From JABJGO01 sp963921245 (GTDB taxonomy: Bacteria; Pseudomonadota; Alphaproteobacteria; Rhodospirillales; Casp-alpha2), in NCBI GenBank assembly GCA_963921245.4, contig CAWUEY030000001.1, positions 1,674,001-1,738,000 of the forward strand: 64,000 bases of DNA, read 5' to 3'. Below are positions 52,770 to 60,326 of this stretch, piece by piece. The notes below the pieces were generated by a model. The model was not told where the DNA came from and searched no databases. It worked only from the letters and a program-made list of their open reading frames with translations. The number at the start of each line of letters is the position of its first letter. Within the stretch, counting starts at the first letter, position 1. The position numbers and the translations under genes were made by a program.

Positions 52770-53582
52770 TTATTTCCGTATGACCGGAAACAGGTCGCTA
52801 TCCATGACATCACCGGGGTTCAGCGTGCAGGTGTCGAATTCTGTGAATGGCGGCGACATTTCACCGTCGCGAATGACAAACCGCGCATCGTCGCCCGTCC
52901 ACCGGAAAGATACCGCCCGGCGGCGGGTGTCACCGGAGGCATTGCCCGGGGCGCCGTGGATGGTGCGGAAATGGAAGCCGACGCAATCGCCCGGTTCCAG
53001 GCCGAAAGAGACAATGTCATAATTCTCCCGATTGGCTTCAATGTCCGGGATGGTTTCAAATCCCTCGTCTTCGCGTTTGTAGTCGGTGCCGGTGAACTTC
53101 GTCGGTATGAACCAGCGGCCCCATTTGTGGGACCCCTGAATGAATTCGACCCCGCGCTCTTTCGGCACCGGATCCAGGGGGATCCAGATGCTGACGTTGT
53201 CGTCACCGCTGACGCAGTAGTAGGGCTGATCGTGATGCCAGGGGGTTCGATCTTGCGTTCCCGGCTCTTTCACCACCACGTGCTCATGAAACAGGTTGAC
53301 CTTGGACGAACCCATGAGAGCCCCGGCGAGATCGGCAACGGGCGAGTTACGGGCGAAATCCTCGTACTCGGCAATACGCGACCAGTTACAATAGTCACCA
53401 AAGAAATGACCGGGTTTGCCTTCGGGTGTATATTCCCGACGATACCTTCCAGGCTCTGCTATATTTTTTTCCAACCCACGGGCGAGTACATTCATCCAGT
53501 GGTTATCGAAGGCCCGCCGGATGACGGCAACGCCGCTTTCCTGAAAACCCCGAATGGTTTGGTCATCTAGATCCGTCGTCAT
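52770..53582 (-). CDS. Phytanoyl-CoA dioxygenase (PhyH)-family enzyme
   Basis: 270 residues. Fe(II)/2-oxoglutarate oxygenase fold: FQESGVAVIRRAFDNHWMNVL near the N-terminus; the facial triad as TPWHHDQPYYCVSGDDNVSIWIPL (H-x-D) and a distal His in CVGFHFRTIHGAPGNAS; a 2OG-binding Arg follows in RRRAVSFRWTGDD. All metal ligands are present. Related proteins hydroxylate ectoine, phytanoyl-CoA or quaternary amines. Together with the ectoine-hydrolase-like gene downstream this hints at osmolyte breakdown; the substrate is not decided. Confidence 0.88.
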   Translation of the reverse strand: MTTDLDDQTIRGFQESGVAVIRRAFDNHWMNVLARGLEKNIAEPGRYRREYTPEGKPGHFFGDYCNWSRIAEYEDFARNSPVADLAGALMGSSKVNLFHEHVVVKEPGTQDRTPWHHDQPYYCVSGDDNVSIWIPLDPVPKERGVEFIQGSHKWGRWFIPTKFTGTDYKREDEGFETIPDIEANRENYDIVSFGLEPGDCVGFHFRTIHGAPGNASGDTRRRAVSFRWTGDDARFVIRDGEMSPPFTEFDTCTLNPGDVMDSDLFPVIRK

Positions 53583-53653
53583 CGGTTACGGACTCCTGTT
53601 TGTCTGAAAACTACCACTTGATTCGGTTGTTATCCATTGCCAATAGTTTACGG

Positions 53654-54136
53654 ATGGATGAAACGTTTTTTGTTGTTGCTAAAGCGCTATTGTGCCTGCT
53701 GCCCGGCGTATGGCTGGCACTCGGGGTCCTGGATAATCTGCGATATCCCGATATCAATCGTGAAGATGTCGCCCGGGTCTTGCGGCTGGAAGCGCTCAAG
53801 GAATGGCCGGAGGTGATGGCCCATGTGGCACATCGGCGGGTGGACAATCCGACCCTGGTGCGGATTGTCTTTGCCCTGATTGTGACCGGTGAGTTGACGG
53901 CAACGGTGCTGTTGTTGATCGGTGGAGTAGGGCTTGGCGGTGCGGCGGCGGGCTTTTGGCCGATGGGCGACCTCTTGATGCTCGCACAAGCAGGGGCGCT
54001 GGTCTTTACGTGTGTATGGGGCGGCATGGTGATCGGTGGGCAGTGGTTTTATTACTGGTATGGTGCTTTCGGTCAGCACACGCACCTCTTATCCCTGATC
54101 TGGGGCCTTGGAACCCTGGGTTTGCTGACGACTTGA
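53654..54136 (+). CDS. DUF2165 small integral membrane protein
   Basis: Start at ATG 53654 (MDETFFVVAKALLCLLPG); about 160 residues. Four membrane segments: AKALLCLLPGVWLALGVL, LVRIVFALIVTGELTATVLLLIGG, LLMLAQAGALVFTCVWGGMVIG and a last one before the end. The loop with VLRLEALKEWPEVMAHVAHRRVDNP and the end GGQWFYYWYGAFGQHTHLL match COG5472/DUF2165. Function unknown. Divergent from the PhyH gene. Confidence 0.75.
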   Translation: MDETFFVVAKALLCLLPGVWLALGVLDNLRYPDINREDVARVLRLEALKEWPEVMAHVAHRRVDNPTLVRIVFALIVTGELTATVLLLIGGVGLGGAAAGFWPMGDLLMLAQAGALVFTCVWGGMVIGGQWFYYWYGAFGQHTHLLSLIWGLGTLGLLTT

Positions 54137-54144
54137 TACCTCGG

Positions 54145-54469
54145 TTACATCGTCGCAGTTTCCATTCTGGTCAGCGCACAACTTTCCATTGTTCCGTGTC
54201 CACGAAACAGCGTTCTTTGTAAACCAGATCGTCGGTAAAACCGGAACGGGACAGACAACTGGCGGCCATCCGGGGCCTCGTCGCTTTTCCAATGAATGAT
54301 AGAGGCGATGTCGCCCATGTCGTCGGTTTCTTTGGTCGATTTCTTCGATGGAGGTGATTTCAATCGCCGTGGGCAACTCATTCCCACCCGCGTTTTATGA
54401 TGTCCGCATATGGTGCCATTACGATTTTCTTTCCCATTTCTAGCTTTTTTGATGCTCGCTGTTCTGTAT
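54145..54469 (-). pseudogene. Probable gene remnant with frame breaks, family not recognised
   Basis: Different minus-strand frames give protein-like stretches that do not join: AIEITSIEEID, then DDMGDIASIIHWKSDEAPDG, then SGFTDDLVYKERCFVDTEQW with KVVR and a stop. The switch of frame twice within 200 bp suggests decay of a gene reading from about 54376 to 54170. No family can be named, so this is a tentative call. The remaining sequence up to the M24 gene shows nothing. Confidence 0.35.
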
Positions 54470-55645
54470 TCATCCGTCAACCACATGGATGTCCCACGGG
54501 TATTGGGTCAGGCAGACCGCATCGTTTTCGCGGATATGGATGGTTTCGCTGAGTTCCATGCCCCAGCCGTCCATCCACATTCCAAGGATGATGTGGACAA
54601 CAGCATTTTCCGGCACGATGGTGGCTTCGTTGGCTCGGAAGCTGAGGGTGTGTTCACCCCAATCGGGACCGTAAGCAACACCGATGGAATAGCCGATGCG
54701 GCTTTTCTTTTCGAGCCCATGTCTGTTAAGGACTGCCTGCCACGCGGCATGGACATCGCCCGCCTGTATGCCGGACGTCATGGTGTCCAGCACCGCCTGC
54801 ATGCCTTCGCGTACAGCTGCAGATGTTGAAACCAGATCTGTCGGTTGTTCGCCAATATGAACGGAACGGGCGAGTCCCGCATTGTAGCGGTGCTTACAAC
54901 CACCCAGTTCAAAGGAAACCGTCTGACCGGTCTCAAACAGTGCGTCAGTCCACATGGGATGGGCGGTGCTACCACCTTCACCCGCCAGCACCAGCGGATG
55001 AAGCGCGGGCATGTCGCCACCAAACTCCGGCGTGCCCTTGATACCGGCGGCGATAATGTCGGCCATCAAATCACATTGACGAACACCCGGTTTGATACCG
55101 GCGTACGCGACATCCATGCACAATCCGGCGAGCACGGCCGCTTTTCTCAGGCACTCGATTTCCGCAGGACTTTTAACAACCCGAACCCAGTTAACCAACA
55201 GGTCCGCATCGACCCAGGTTGCGTTAGGCAAACCGGCCTGAAGATGGCCAACGGTCTTGGGCGGCAAGTAGTAGACATCGCTTTCATACCCTACATGCTT
55301 TCCATCCAAGCTGGCACCGCGCATCCAGTCAGCCATGTAACTGGCAGGGTGGTCATCGGGGCGTTGCACCAGATGTTCGGGGTAGGGGACCAATTGATCG
55401 TCACGCAGATACGTGGTGAACGCCGCGGCTCCCGCATCCATTTCACGCCCGATCCAGGTTGGATCAATGTCGAGTCCCAGGACCATAATCTGGGGCGTAT
55501 AGAATGACCAGGCATCATAACCGGTCAGCCAGTTGATATTGTTAGGGTCTCCAATGACCAGTGCGTCCAGGCCATGTTTTTCCATGGATTGGCGGGTGCG
55601 TTGGACACGATCGGCGTATTCTGCGGGGCTGAACGGTGGGGCCAT
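54470..55645 (-). CDS. M24 metallopeptidase-fold hydrolase, ectoine hydrolase (DoeA)-like
   Basis: Start at ATG 55645 (MAPPFSPAEYADRVQRTRQSM), about 391 residues; a TTG at 55675 is possible. Creatinase-type N-domain (DALVIGDPNNINWLTGYDAWSFYTPQI) and pita-bread C-domain (GIKPGVRQCDLMADIIAAG, GGSTAHPMWTDALF, SFELGGCKHRYNAGLARSV, RIGYSIGVAYGPDWGEHTLSFR, GMWMDGWGMELSETIHI). The WLTGYDxWSFYxPQ and YGPDWGE blocks resemble DoeA, which opens the ectoine ring, more than prolidase. The metal-ligand set of true M24 peptidases is incomplete, as in DoeA. Substrate specificity is inference. Confidence 0.8.
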   Translation of the reverse strand: MAPPFSPAEYADRVQRTRQSMEKHGLDALVIGDPNNINWLTGYDAWSFYTPQIMVLGLDIDPTWIGREMDAGAAAFTTYLRDDQLVPYPEHLVQRPDDHPASYMADWMRGASLDGKHVGYESDVYYLPPKTVGHLQAGLPNATWVDADLLVNWVRVVKSPAEIECLRKAAVLAGLCMDVAYAGIKPGVRQCDLMADIIAAGIKGTPEFGGDMPALHPLVLAGEGGSTAHPMWTDALFETGQTVSFELGGCKHRYNAGLARSVHIGEQPTDLVSTSAAVREGMQAVLDTMTSGIQAGDVHAAWQAVLNRHGLEKKSRIGYSIGVAYGPDWGEHTLSFRANEATIVPENAVVHIILGMWMDGWGMELSETIHIRENDAVCLTQYPWDIHVVDG

Positions 55646-55799
55646 GACGATGACTGTACCTGTGGTTGTGAGCAATGCTACAGGAACTGGTTAGCGTCCA
55701 TGGCGGCAACGTGTTTATTGATAGCATCCAGCACATTTGTCACCCTGGTATTGGTTTTGATGTAATTGGTGCGATTGATCATTTTTTTGTTCCATGAAA

Positions 55800-55830
55800 A
55801 ACATTAGGCCCGACAATCTGCCGGGCCTTT
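55800..55830 (-). terminator. Rho-independent terminator after etfA
   Basis: AGGCCCG (55806-55812) pairs with CGGGCCT (55822-55828) across a 9-nt loop. Read on the minus strand the stem is followed by TAATGTTTTTC, a T-rich run. It ends the etfBA transcript. Confidence 0.72.
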
Positions 55831-55853
55831 CGAAACCTTGTACAATCCGGAGA

Positions 55854-56786
55854 TTACCCCAGTTCGGAATCCAAAGCGGGAACCGCTTCGAACAGATCGG
55901 CAACCAGGCCATAATCGGCAACCTGAAAAATCGGGGCTTCTTCATCATTGTTGATGGCAACGATGACTTTGGAGTCCTTCATGCCGGCCAGATGTTGAAT
56001 GGCACCGGAAATACCAACCGCTATGTACAGATCAGGAGCAACAACCTTACCGGTCTGTCCAACCTGAAAATCGTTGGAGACATAACCGGCATCCACAGCG
56101 GCACGGGAAGCGCCGACGGCGGCGTTCAGTTTGTCGGCTACAGACTCGATCAACGGGAAATTATCACCGGACTTCATGCCACGGCCGCCGGAAATGACGA
56201 TACGGGCCGTGGTCAGTTCCGGACGATCGCTTTTGCTGACTTCCTGGCTGACGAAAGTCGAAAGCCCGGCGTCACCCGTTCCACCAATGGCTTCCACGGA
56301 AGCGGTGCCACCTTCTTCGGCAACAGCTTCGAAAGACGTGGTCCGGATGGTAACCAGTTTCACGGAGTCTGTTGACTGAACCGTTGCCATGGCGTTACCC
56401 GCATAGATCGGACGAACGAAGGTGTCATCGCTCTTGACTTCGGTGATTTCTGAAATCTGCTGAACGTCCAGCAGAGCCGCAGCACGCGGCATGGTGTTCT
56501 TGCCGAATGTGGTAGCCGCCGCCAGAACGTGGCTGTAGTTGGGTGCCAGTTGTACGATCAGCGGCGCGATGTTTTCCGCGATATCGTTGGCGTATTCAGC
56601 AGAGTCTGCATTCAGGACCCTGGAAACGCCGGGTATTTTTGCAGCAGCTTCGGCAACGGCGTCGGTGCCGCTACCAGCAATCAGGATTTCGATATCGCCG
56701 GAGAGCTGAGACGCAGCGGCAACCGTATTGAAAGTTGCGCTGGCAAGCGACTGATTGTCGTGTTCTGCGATTACCAGGATTGTCAT
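55854..56786 (-). CDS. etfA: Electron transfer flavoprotein, alpha subunit
   Basis: 310 residues. N-terminal MTILVIAEHDNQSLASATF; FAD-domain signature RIVISGGRGMKSGDNFPLIESVADKLNAAVGASRAAVD-type region, then YVSNDFQVGQTGKVVAPDLYIAVGISGAIQH and VIVAINNDEEAPIFQVADYGLVADL. Takes electrons from acyl-CoA, dimethylglycine and sarcosine dehydrogenases and passes them to ETF:quinone oxidoreductase. Its ATG overlaps the etfB stop by 4 nt. Three candidate donors are encoded nearby (46.3, 49.8 and 60.3 kb). Confidence 0.97.
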   Translation of the reverse strand: MTILVIAEHDNQSLASATFNTVAAASQLSGDIEILIAGSGTDAVAEAAAKIPGVSRVLNADSAEYANDIAENIAPLIVQLAPNYSHVLAAATTFGKNTMPRAAALLDVQQISEITEVKSDDTFVRPIYAGNAMATVQSTDSVKLVTIRTTSFEAVAEEGGTASVEAIGGTGDAGLSTFVSQEVSKSDRPELTTARIVISGGRGMKSGDNFPLIESVADKLNAAVGASRAAVDAGYVSNDFQVGQTGKVVAPDLYIAVGISGAIQHLAGMKDSKVIVAINNDEEAPIFQVADYGLVADLFEAVPALDSELG

Positions 56787-57535
56787 GAGATCACCTTTGC
56801 TTCATTGCGAAGTTTGTCTATCAGTTCACCAACGTTGGCAACAATCACACCAGCTTCGCGGGCCGGCGGGTCGTTGACGGAAATCACGTTGACGCGGGGG
56901 CTGATGTCCACACCCAGCTCAGCAGGCGTCGTGGTATCCAGCGGCTTTTTCTTGGCCTTCATGATGTTGGGAAGGCTGGCGTAGCGCGGTTCGTTCAGGC
57001 GCAGATCAACGGTAACAATCGCGGGCATCTTCAGGGTGACGGTCTGCAGACCAGCGTCCACTTCGCGGGTGACGTTGATGGTGTCACCGCTACCGTCGAC
57101 GTTGGAAACAAACGTGCCCTGCGACCAGCCTAGCAGAGCGGACAGCATCTGACCGGTTTGGTTGTTGTCGCCATCGATGGCCTGTTTGCCCATGATTACT
57201 ATACCGGGACCTTCATTGTTGACAACGGCTTTCAGTAGCTTGGCAACGGCAAGCGGCTCCAGAGTTTCATCGGTTTCGATCAGAATGCCACGGTCCGCAC
57301 CCATAGCCAGCGCTGTGCGCAGGGTTTCCTGAGACGAAGAGGCACCGACAGCAACGGCGATGACTTCCTCGGCCGTACCGGCTTCTTTCATTCGAACGGC
57401 TTCCTCAACCGCGATTTCGCAAAACGGGTTCATAGCCATTTTGACATTCGCGGTTTCAACGCCGCTGTTGTCGGCTTTAACCCGGACCTTGATGTTGGCG
57501 TCGATGACGCGCTTGACTGGAACAAGAACCTTCAT
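56783..57535 (-). CDS. etfB: Electron transfer flavoprotein, beta subunit
   Basis: 250 residues from ATG 57535 (MKVLVPVKRVIDANIKVRV). Blocks: NPFCEIAVEEAVRMKEAG, GIVIMGKQAIDGDNNQTGQML, the beta-subunit signature VTREVDAGLQTVTLKMPAIVTVDLRLNEPRYASLPNIMKAKKKP-like region (read in parts), and VDISPRVNVISV. Binds AMP and completes the ETF heterodimer. Divergent from the MttB-family gene, sharing a 340-bp regulatory spacer. Confidence 0.97.
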   Translation of the reverse strand: MKVLVPVKRVIDANIKVRVKADNSGVETANVKMAMNPFCEIAVEEAVRMKEAGTAEEVIAVAVGASSSQETLRTALAMGADRGILIETDETLEPLAVAKLLKAVVNNEGPGIVIMGKQAIDGDNNQTGQMLSALLGWSQGTFVSNVDGSGDTINVTREVDAGLQTVTLKMPAIVTVDLRLNEPRYASLPNIMKAKKKPLDTTTPAELGVDISPRVNVISVNDPPAREAGVIVANVGELIDKLRNEAKVIS

Positions 57536-57702
57536 GATGCATCCGCGCAAATTTGGGTTTATTTCTGTGAAGAATCCCTGACCCGAAATCAGCCATTCTC
57601 ACGACGAAACGCATTTGTGAAATTTTGAGGTCAAACTTTCATTCATGCGACGGCGGAATGTAGTGCCGCGCAAAAAAAAATGCCAGCAAAATTACGGTAT
57701 TC

Positions 57703-57735
57703 TGTCGCAAAAATACGCCTGTCCATTTTTCGACA
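57703..57735. promoter_or_regulatory. Inverted TGTCG repeat between etfB and the MttB-family gene
   Basis: TGTCGCAAAAAT (57703-57714) faces ATTTTTCGACA (57725-57735), an almost perfect inverted repeat with a 10-nt spacer. It carries the TGTCG core found in the other divergent regions of this cluster. The rest of the spacer (57536-57875) holds an AT-rich stretch and no gene. Confidence 0.5.
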
Positions 57736-57875
57736 CTATGACGTTTGTAGAAAAGTATTGGGCGGCTGGGGGGCAGTGATTTATGGTATCCATCGTTAAA
57801 TAATCGCTGGTTAGTCACATACGTTGTTTTCAGGCAAAGGTCCGCCAGAGCCTGCGCCGGGTGCAGGAGAAAAAA

Positions 57876-59423
57876 ATGCGTCAAGAAGCTGCAGGACGGC
57901 GGCGCAACCGTGGAGGTGGGCGAGATGCCCGTCGGGCGAAACGGGAAGGCGGCGGCGTGGCCTCCACACCTTACATTATCCGCAAAATTCCGCTGTTCGA
58001 AATTTGCAGCCAGGAAGGGTTGGAAATCATTGAAGCCAACGCCGACACGGTGTTGCAGGAAATCGGCATTGATTTCCGGGATGATCCGGAAGTCATCGAA
58101 ATCTGGAAAAACGCCGGTGCCGATGTTCAGGGCGAGCGGGTTCGATTCGAAAAAGGCATGTTGCGCGCGATTTTGAAGACCGCGCCGCCCCGGTTTACTC
58201 AACACGCCCGCAACCCGGCCCGCAATGTGGAAATCGGCGGAGACAGCACGGTGTTTGCACCGGTTTACGGACCACCTTTTATCCGAAACCTGGATGATGG
58301 TCGGCGCTACGGTACGATTAAGGACTTCCAGAATTTCATCAAACTGGCCTACATGTCGCCCAGCCTGCACCATTCCGGCGGCACCGTATGTGAACCGGCC
58401 GACCTGCCGGTGAATAAACGCCATTTCGACATGGTCTATTCCCACATGCGATATTCCGACAAACCCTTCATGGGTTCGGTTACTGCGTCGGAACGGGCGC
58501 AAGACACCGTCGAGATGTGCAAAATTCTGTTTGGTGCGGATTTTGTCGATCAGAATGCGGTGGTAATCAATCTCATTAACGCCAATTCGCCCATGACCTT
58601 TGACGATACCATGCTGGGTGCGTTGAAAGTTTATGCACGTAACAACCAGGCCTGTATCGTCTCACCGTTTATTATTTCCGGTGCCATGGCCCCGGTGTCG
58701 CCGGTTGGCACGCTCACCCAGGCTCTTGCCGAAGGTATGGTGGGAACGGCGCTGACCCAGCTGATCCGTCCCGGTGCGCCGGTGGTGTTCGGCATGTTCT
58801 CAAGCTCCATGTCCATGCAATCCGGTGCCCCCACATTCGGCACGCCGGAACCGATCATGATTCTGGCGACGGCGGCGCAGCTCGTCCGTCGTCTGGGGTT
58901 GCCGTTCCGCTCCGGTGGGTCGCTCTGCACCTCGAAAATCGCGGACGCCCAAGCGGCCTACGAAAGCGCCCATACCATCTGGCCGACCGTGACGGCTGGT
59001 GTAAATTTCGCCCTCCACAGCGCAGGCTGGCTGGAAGGTGGCCTCGCATCGGGTTATGAAAAATTGGTGATGGATGCCGATCAACTTGGCATGATGCAAA
59101 AACTGTCACAGGGCCTCGATCTCACCGAAGAAGGACAGGCCATGGATGCCATCCGCGAGGTTGGTCCCGGCAATCACTATCTGGGTTGCGAGCACACCAA
59201 GCGCAATTTTGAAACCGCGTTTTATGGTTCCAGGATCGCCAACTACGACTCATTCGAACAATGGGAAGCCGAAGGGGCTCTGGATACGGCCCAGCGCGCC
59301 AACAAGCGCTGGAAGGAGATGTTGGCGAGCTATCAGGCACCGGAGATTGATCCCGGTCTGGATGAAGCGCTTCGGGAATATGTTACCAGACGCAAGGACA
59401 GTTTTGCGGACTCCAACATCTAG
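57876..59423 (+). CDS. MttB-family (non-pyrrolysine) methylamine/betaine:corrinoid methyltransferase
   Basis: Start at ATG 57876, six bases after AGGAG; GTG 57861 is in frame but lacks a site. 515 residues. The basic N-terminus (QEAAGRRRNRGGGRDARRAKR) precedes a TIM-barrel: FEICSQEGLEIIEANADTVLQEIG, SVTASERAQDTVEMCKILFG, NANSPMTFDDTMLGALKVYA and EVGPGNHYLGCEHTKRNFE. The frame has no internal TAG, so the enzyme lacks pyrrolysine and belongs with MtgB-like relatives that demethylate glycine betaine or other quaternary amines. It should methylate the corrinoid protein encoded at 45 kb. Followed by a terminator at 59447. Confidence 0.92.
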   Translation: MRQEAAGRRRNRGGGRDARRAKREGGGVASTPYIIRKIPLFEICSQEGLEIIEANADTVLQEIGIDFRDDPEVIEIWKNAGADVQGERVRFEKGMLRAILKTAPPRFTQHARNPARNVEIGGDSTVFAPVYGPPFIRNLDDGRRYGTIKDFQNFIKLAYMSPSLHHSGGTVCEPADLPVNKRHFDMVYSHMRYSDKPFMGSVTASERAQDTVEMCKILFGADFVDQNAVVINLINANSPMTFDDTMLGALKVYARNNQACIVSPFIISGAMAPVSPVGTLTQALAEGMVGTALTQLIRPGAPVVFGMFSSSMSMQSGAPTFGTPEPIMILATAAQLVRRLGLPFRSGGSLCTSKIADAQAAYESAHTIWPTVTAGVNFALHSAGWLEGGLASGYEKLVMDADQLGMMQKLSQGLDLTEEGQAMDAIREVGPGNHYLGCEHTKRNFETAFYGSRIANYDSFEQWEAEGALDTAQRANKRWKEMLASYQAPEIDPGLDEALREYVTRRKDSFADSNI

Positions 59424-59446
59424 GAATTGGTCGCAAAACCGATTTG

Positions 59447-59477
59447 AAAACGGCCCTTAGCGATAAGGACCGTTTTT
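59447..59477 (+). terminator. Rho-independent terminator after the MttB-family gene
   Basis: AAAACGG-C-CCTTA / GCGA / TAAGG-A-CCGTTTT forms a 12-bp stem with one mismatch and a 4-nt loop, followed by T residues. It lies 23 bp after the stop codon. Confidence 0.88.
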
Positions 59478-59517
59478 GTATATGCTGGCTCTCTGTTTAT
59501 TGGTCGGGAGCAATACC

Positions 59518-59958
59518 ATGATGAAACGTGCCGGTGCGCCGTGGATGGATGCGGATGATTATGGCCGTACGCTGCGCGGAATGGGTTTCAACCTGTTGGT
59601 TCGGGATATGGAACGTGCCCTGCATTTTCAAACCGAAGTGCTGCGGGCTTCTGTGGTGTATGCCGACGTGGATTTTGCCGTTGTCAAAGGCTTCGGGACT
59701 GAGTGGATGCTGCACACCGACCACACCTACAGCGACCATCCCCTTTATGGCAGTCTGACCGGTGATCTGGCCCGTGGCGTTGGCGTGGAGTTGCGGATCT
59801 ATGATTGTGATCCGGATGCGGCGGAGAAGCGGGCACGGAATGCTGGATACACGATCCTGGCCGGCAGCGCCGACAAACCCCACGGTCTGCGCGAGGTCTA
59901 TATTCTGGATGACGACGGGTACCTCTGGGTGCCGGGCGATGTGAAAAAGAAGGATTAG
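59518..59958 (+). CDS. VOC-family (glyoxalase/dioxygenase-fold) protein
   Basis: Start at ATG 59518 (MMKRAGAPWMDADDYGRTL), with GGGAG seven bases upstream; 146 residues. The fold shows GFNLLVRDMERALHFQTEVLRASVVYADVDFAVV in the first babbb unit and VELRIYDCDPDAAEKRARNAGYTILAG with LREVYILDDDGYLWVPGD in the second. The metal site is partly recognisable: His in EWMLHTDHTY and Glu in REVYI. Substrate unknown. It follows the MttB terminator and so has its own promoter. Confidence 0.75.
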   Translation: MMKRAGAPWMDADDYGRTLRGMGFNLLVRDMERALHFQTEVLRASVVYADVDFAVVKGFGTEWMLHTDHTYSDHPLYGSLTGDLARGVGVELRIYDCDPDAAEKRARNAGYTILAGSADKPHGLREVYILDDDGYLWVPGDVKKKD

Positions 59959-60192
59959 AGGTCATATTTCCTGTAAAATCCCTTGTAAGGCGCTGTTTGG
60001 GATATGTCACGGTTCATACCATAGAACTGCCTTTGGCCGATGGTGGCAAAATTGTTTGCCAAATCCTGTGGACGGTTCCCCATATGATCCGACATGATCA
60101 AAAAAAATCAGTCCCGGTGGCGCGCCATTGGCCCGCGTGCTACCGCCCTCCATCTGACACGATGCTCCAATGACGGGTCGGAAAAACAGGAT

Positions 60193-60220
60193 TGTCGTAT
60201 TACAAAAAAAGGATGTCGCA
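60193..60220 (+). promoter_or_regulatory. Direct repeat TGTCGTA / TGTCGCA, 21-bp spacing, upstream of flavoprotein
   Basis: Heptamers at 60193 and 60214 are exactly two helical turns apart, 107 bp before ATG 60327. They mirror the repeat between the GlxA-type regulators (35581-35608). The rest of the 368-bp spacer (59959-60326) shows no gene. Confidence 0.5.
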
Positions 60221-60326
60221 ATAGGGCAATAAATTTTCAAACGATAAGCCATTGTTTGGCGAAATATCCCATCAATCCGAAACGAACCGTTATCAAAATT
60301 CGGTCGAGCAGTTCAACGAGGACACA

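Noticed and set aside
54470..55645. DMSP lyase DddP
   Set aside because: DddP is also an M24-fold protein, but the diagnostic blocks here match the DoeA/creatinase branch.
57876..59423. Pyrrolysine (amber) decoding in the MttB-family gene
   Set aside because: The frame has no in-frame TAG through its full length and no pylT-like tRNA or pylS-like gene was seen, so this is a non-Pyl member.
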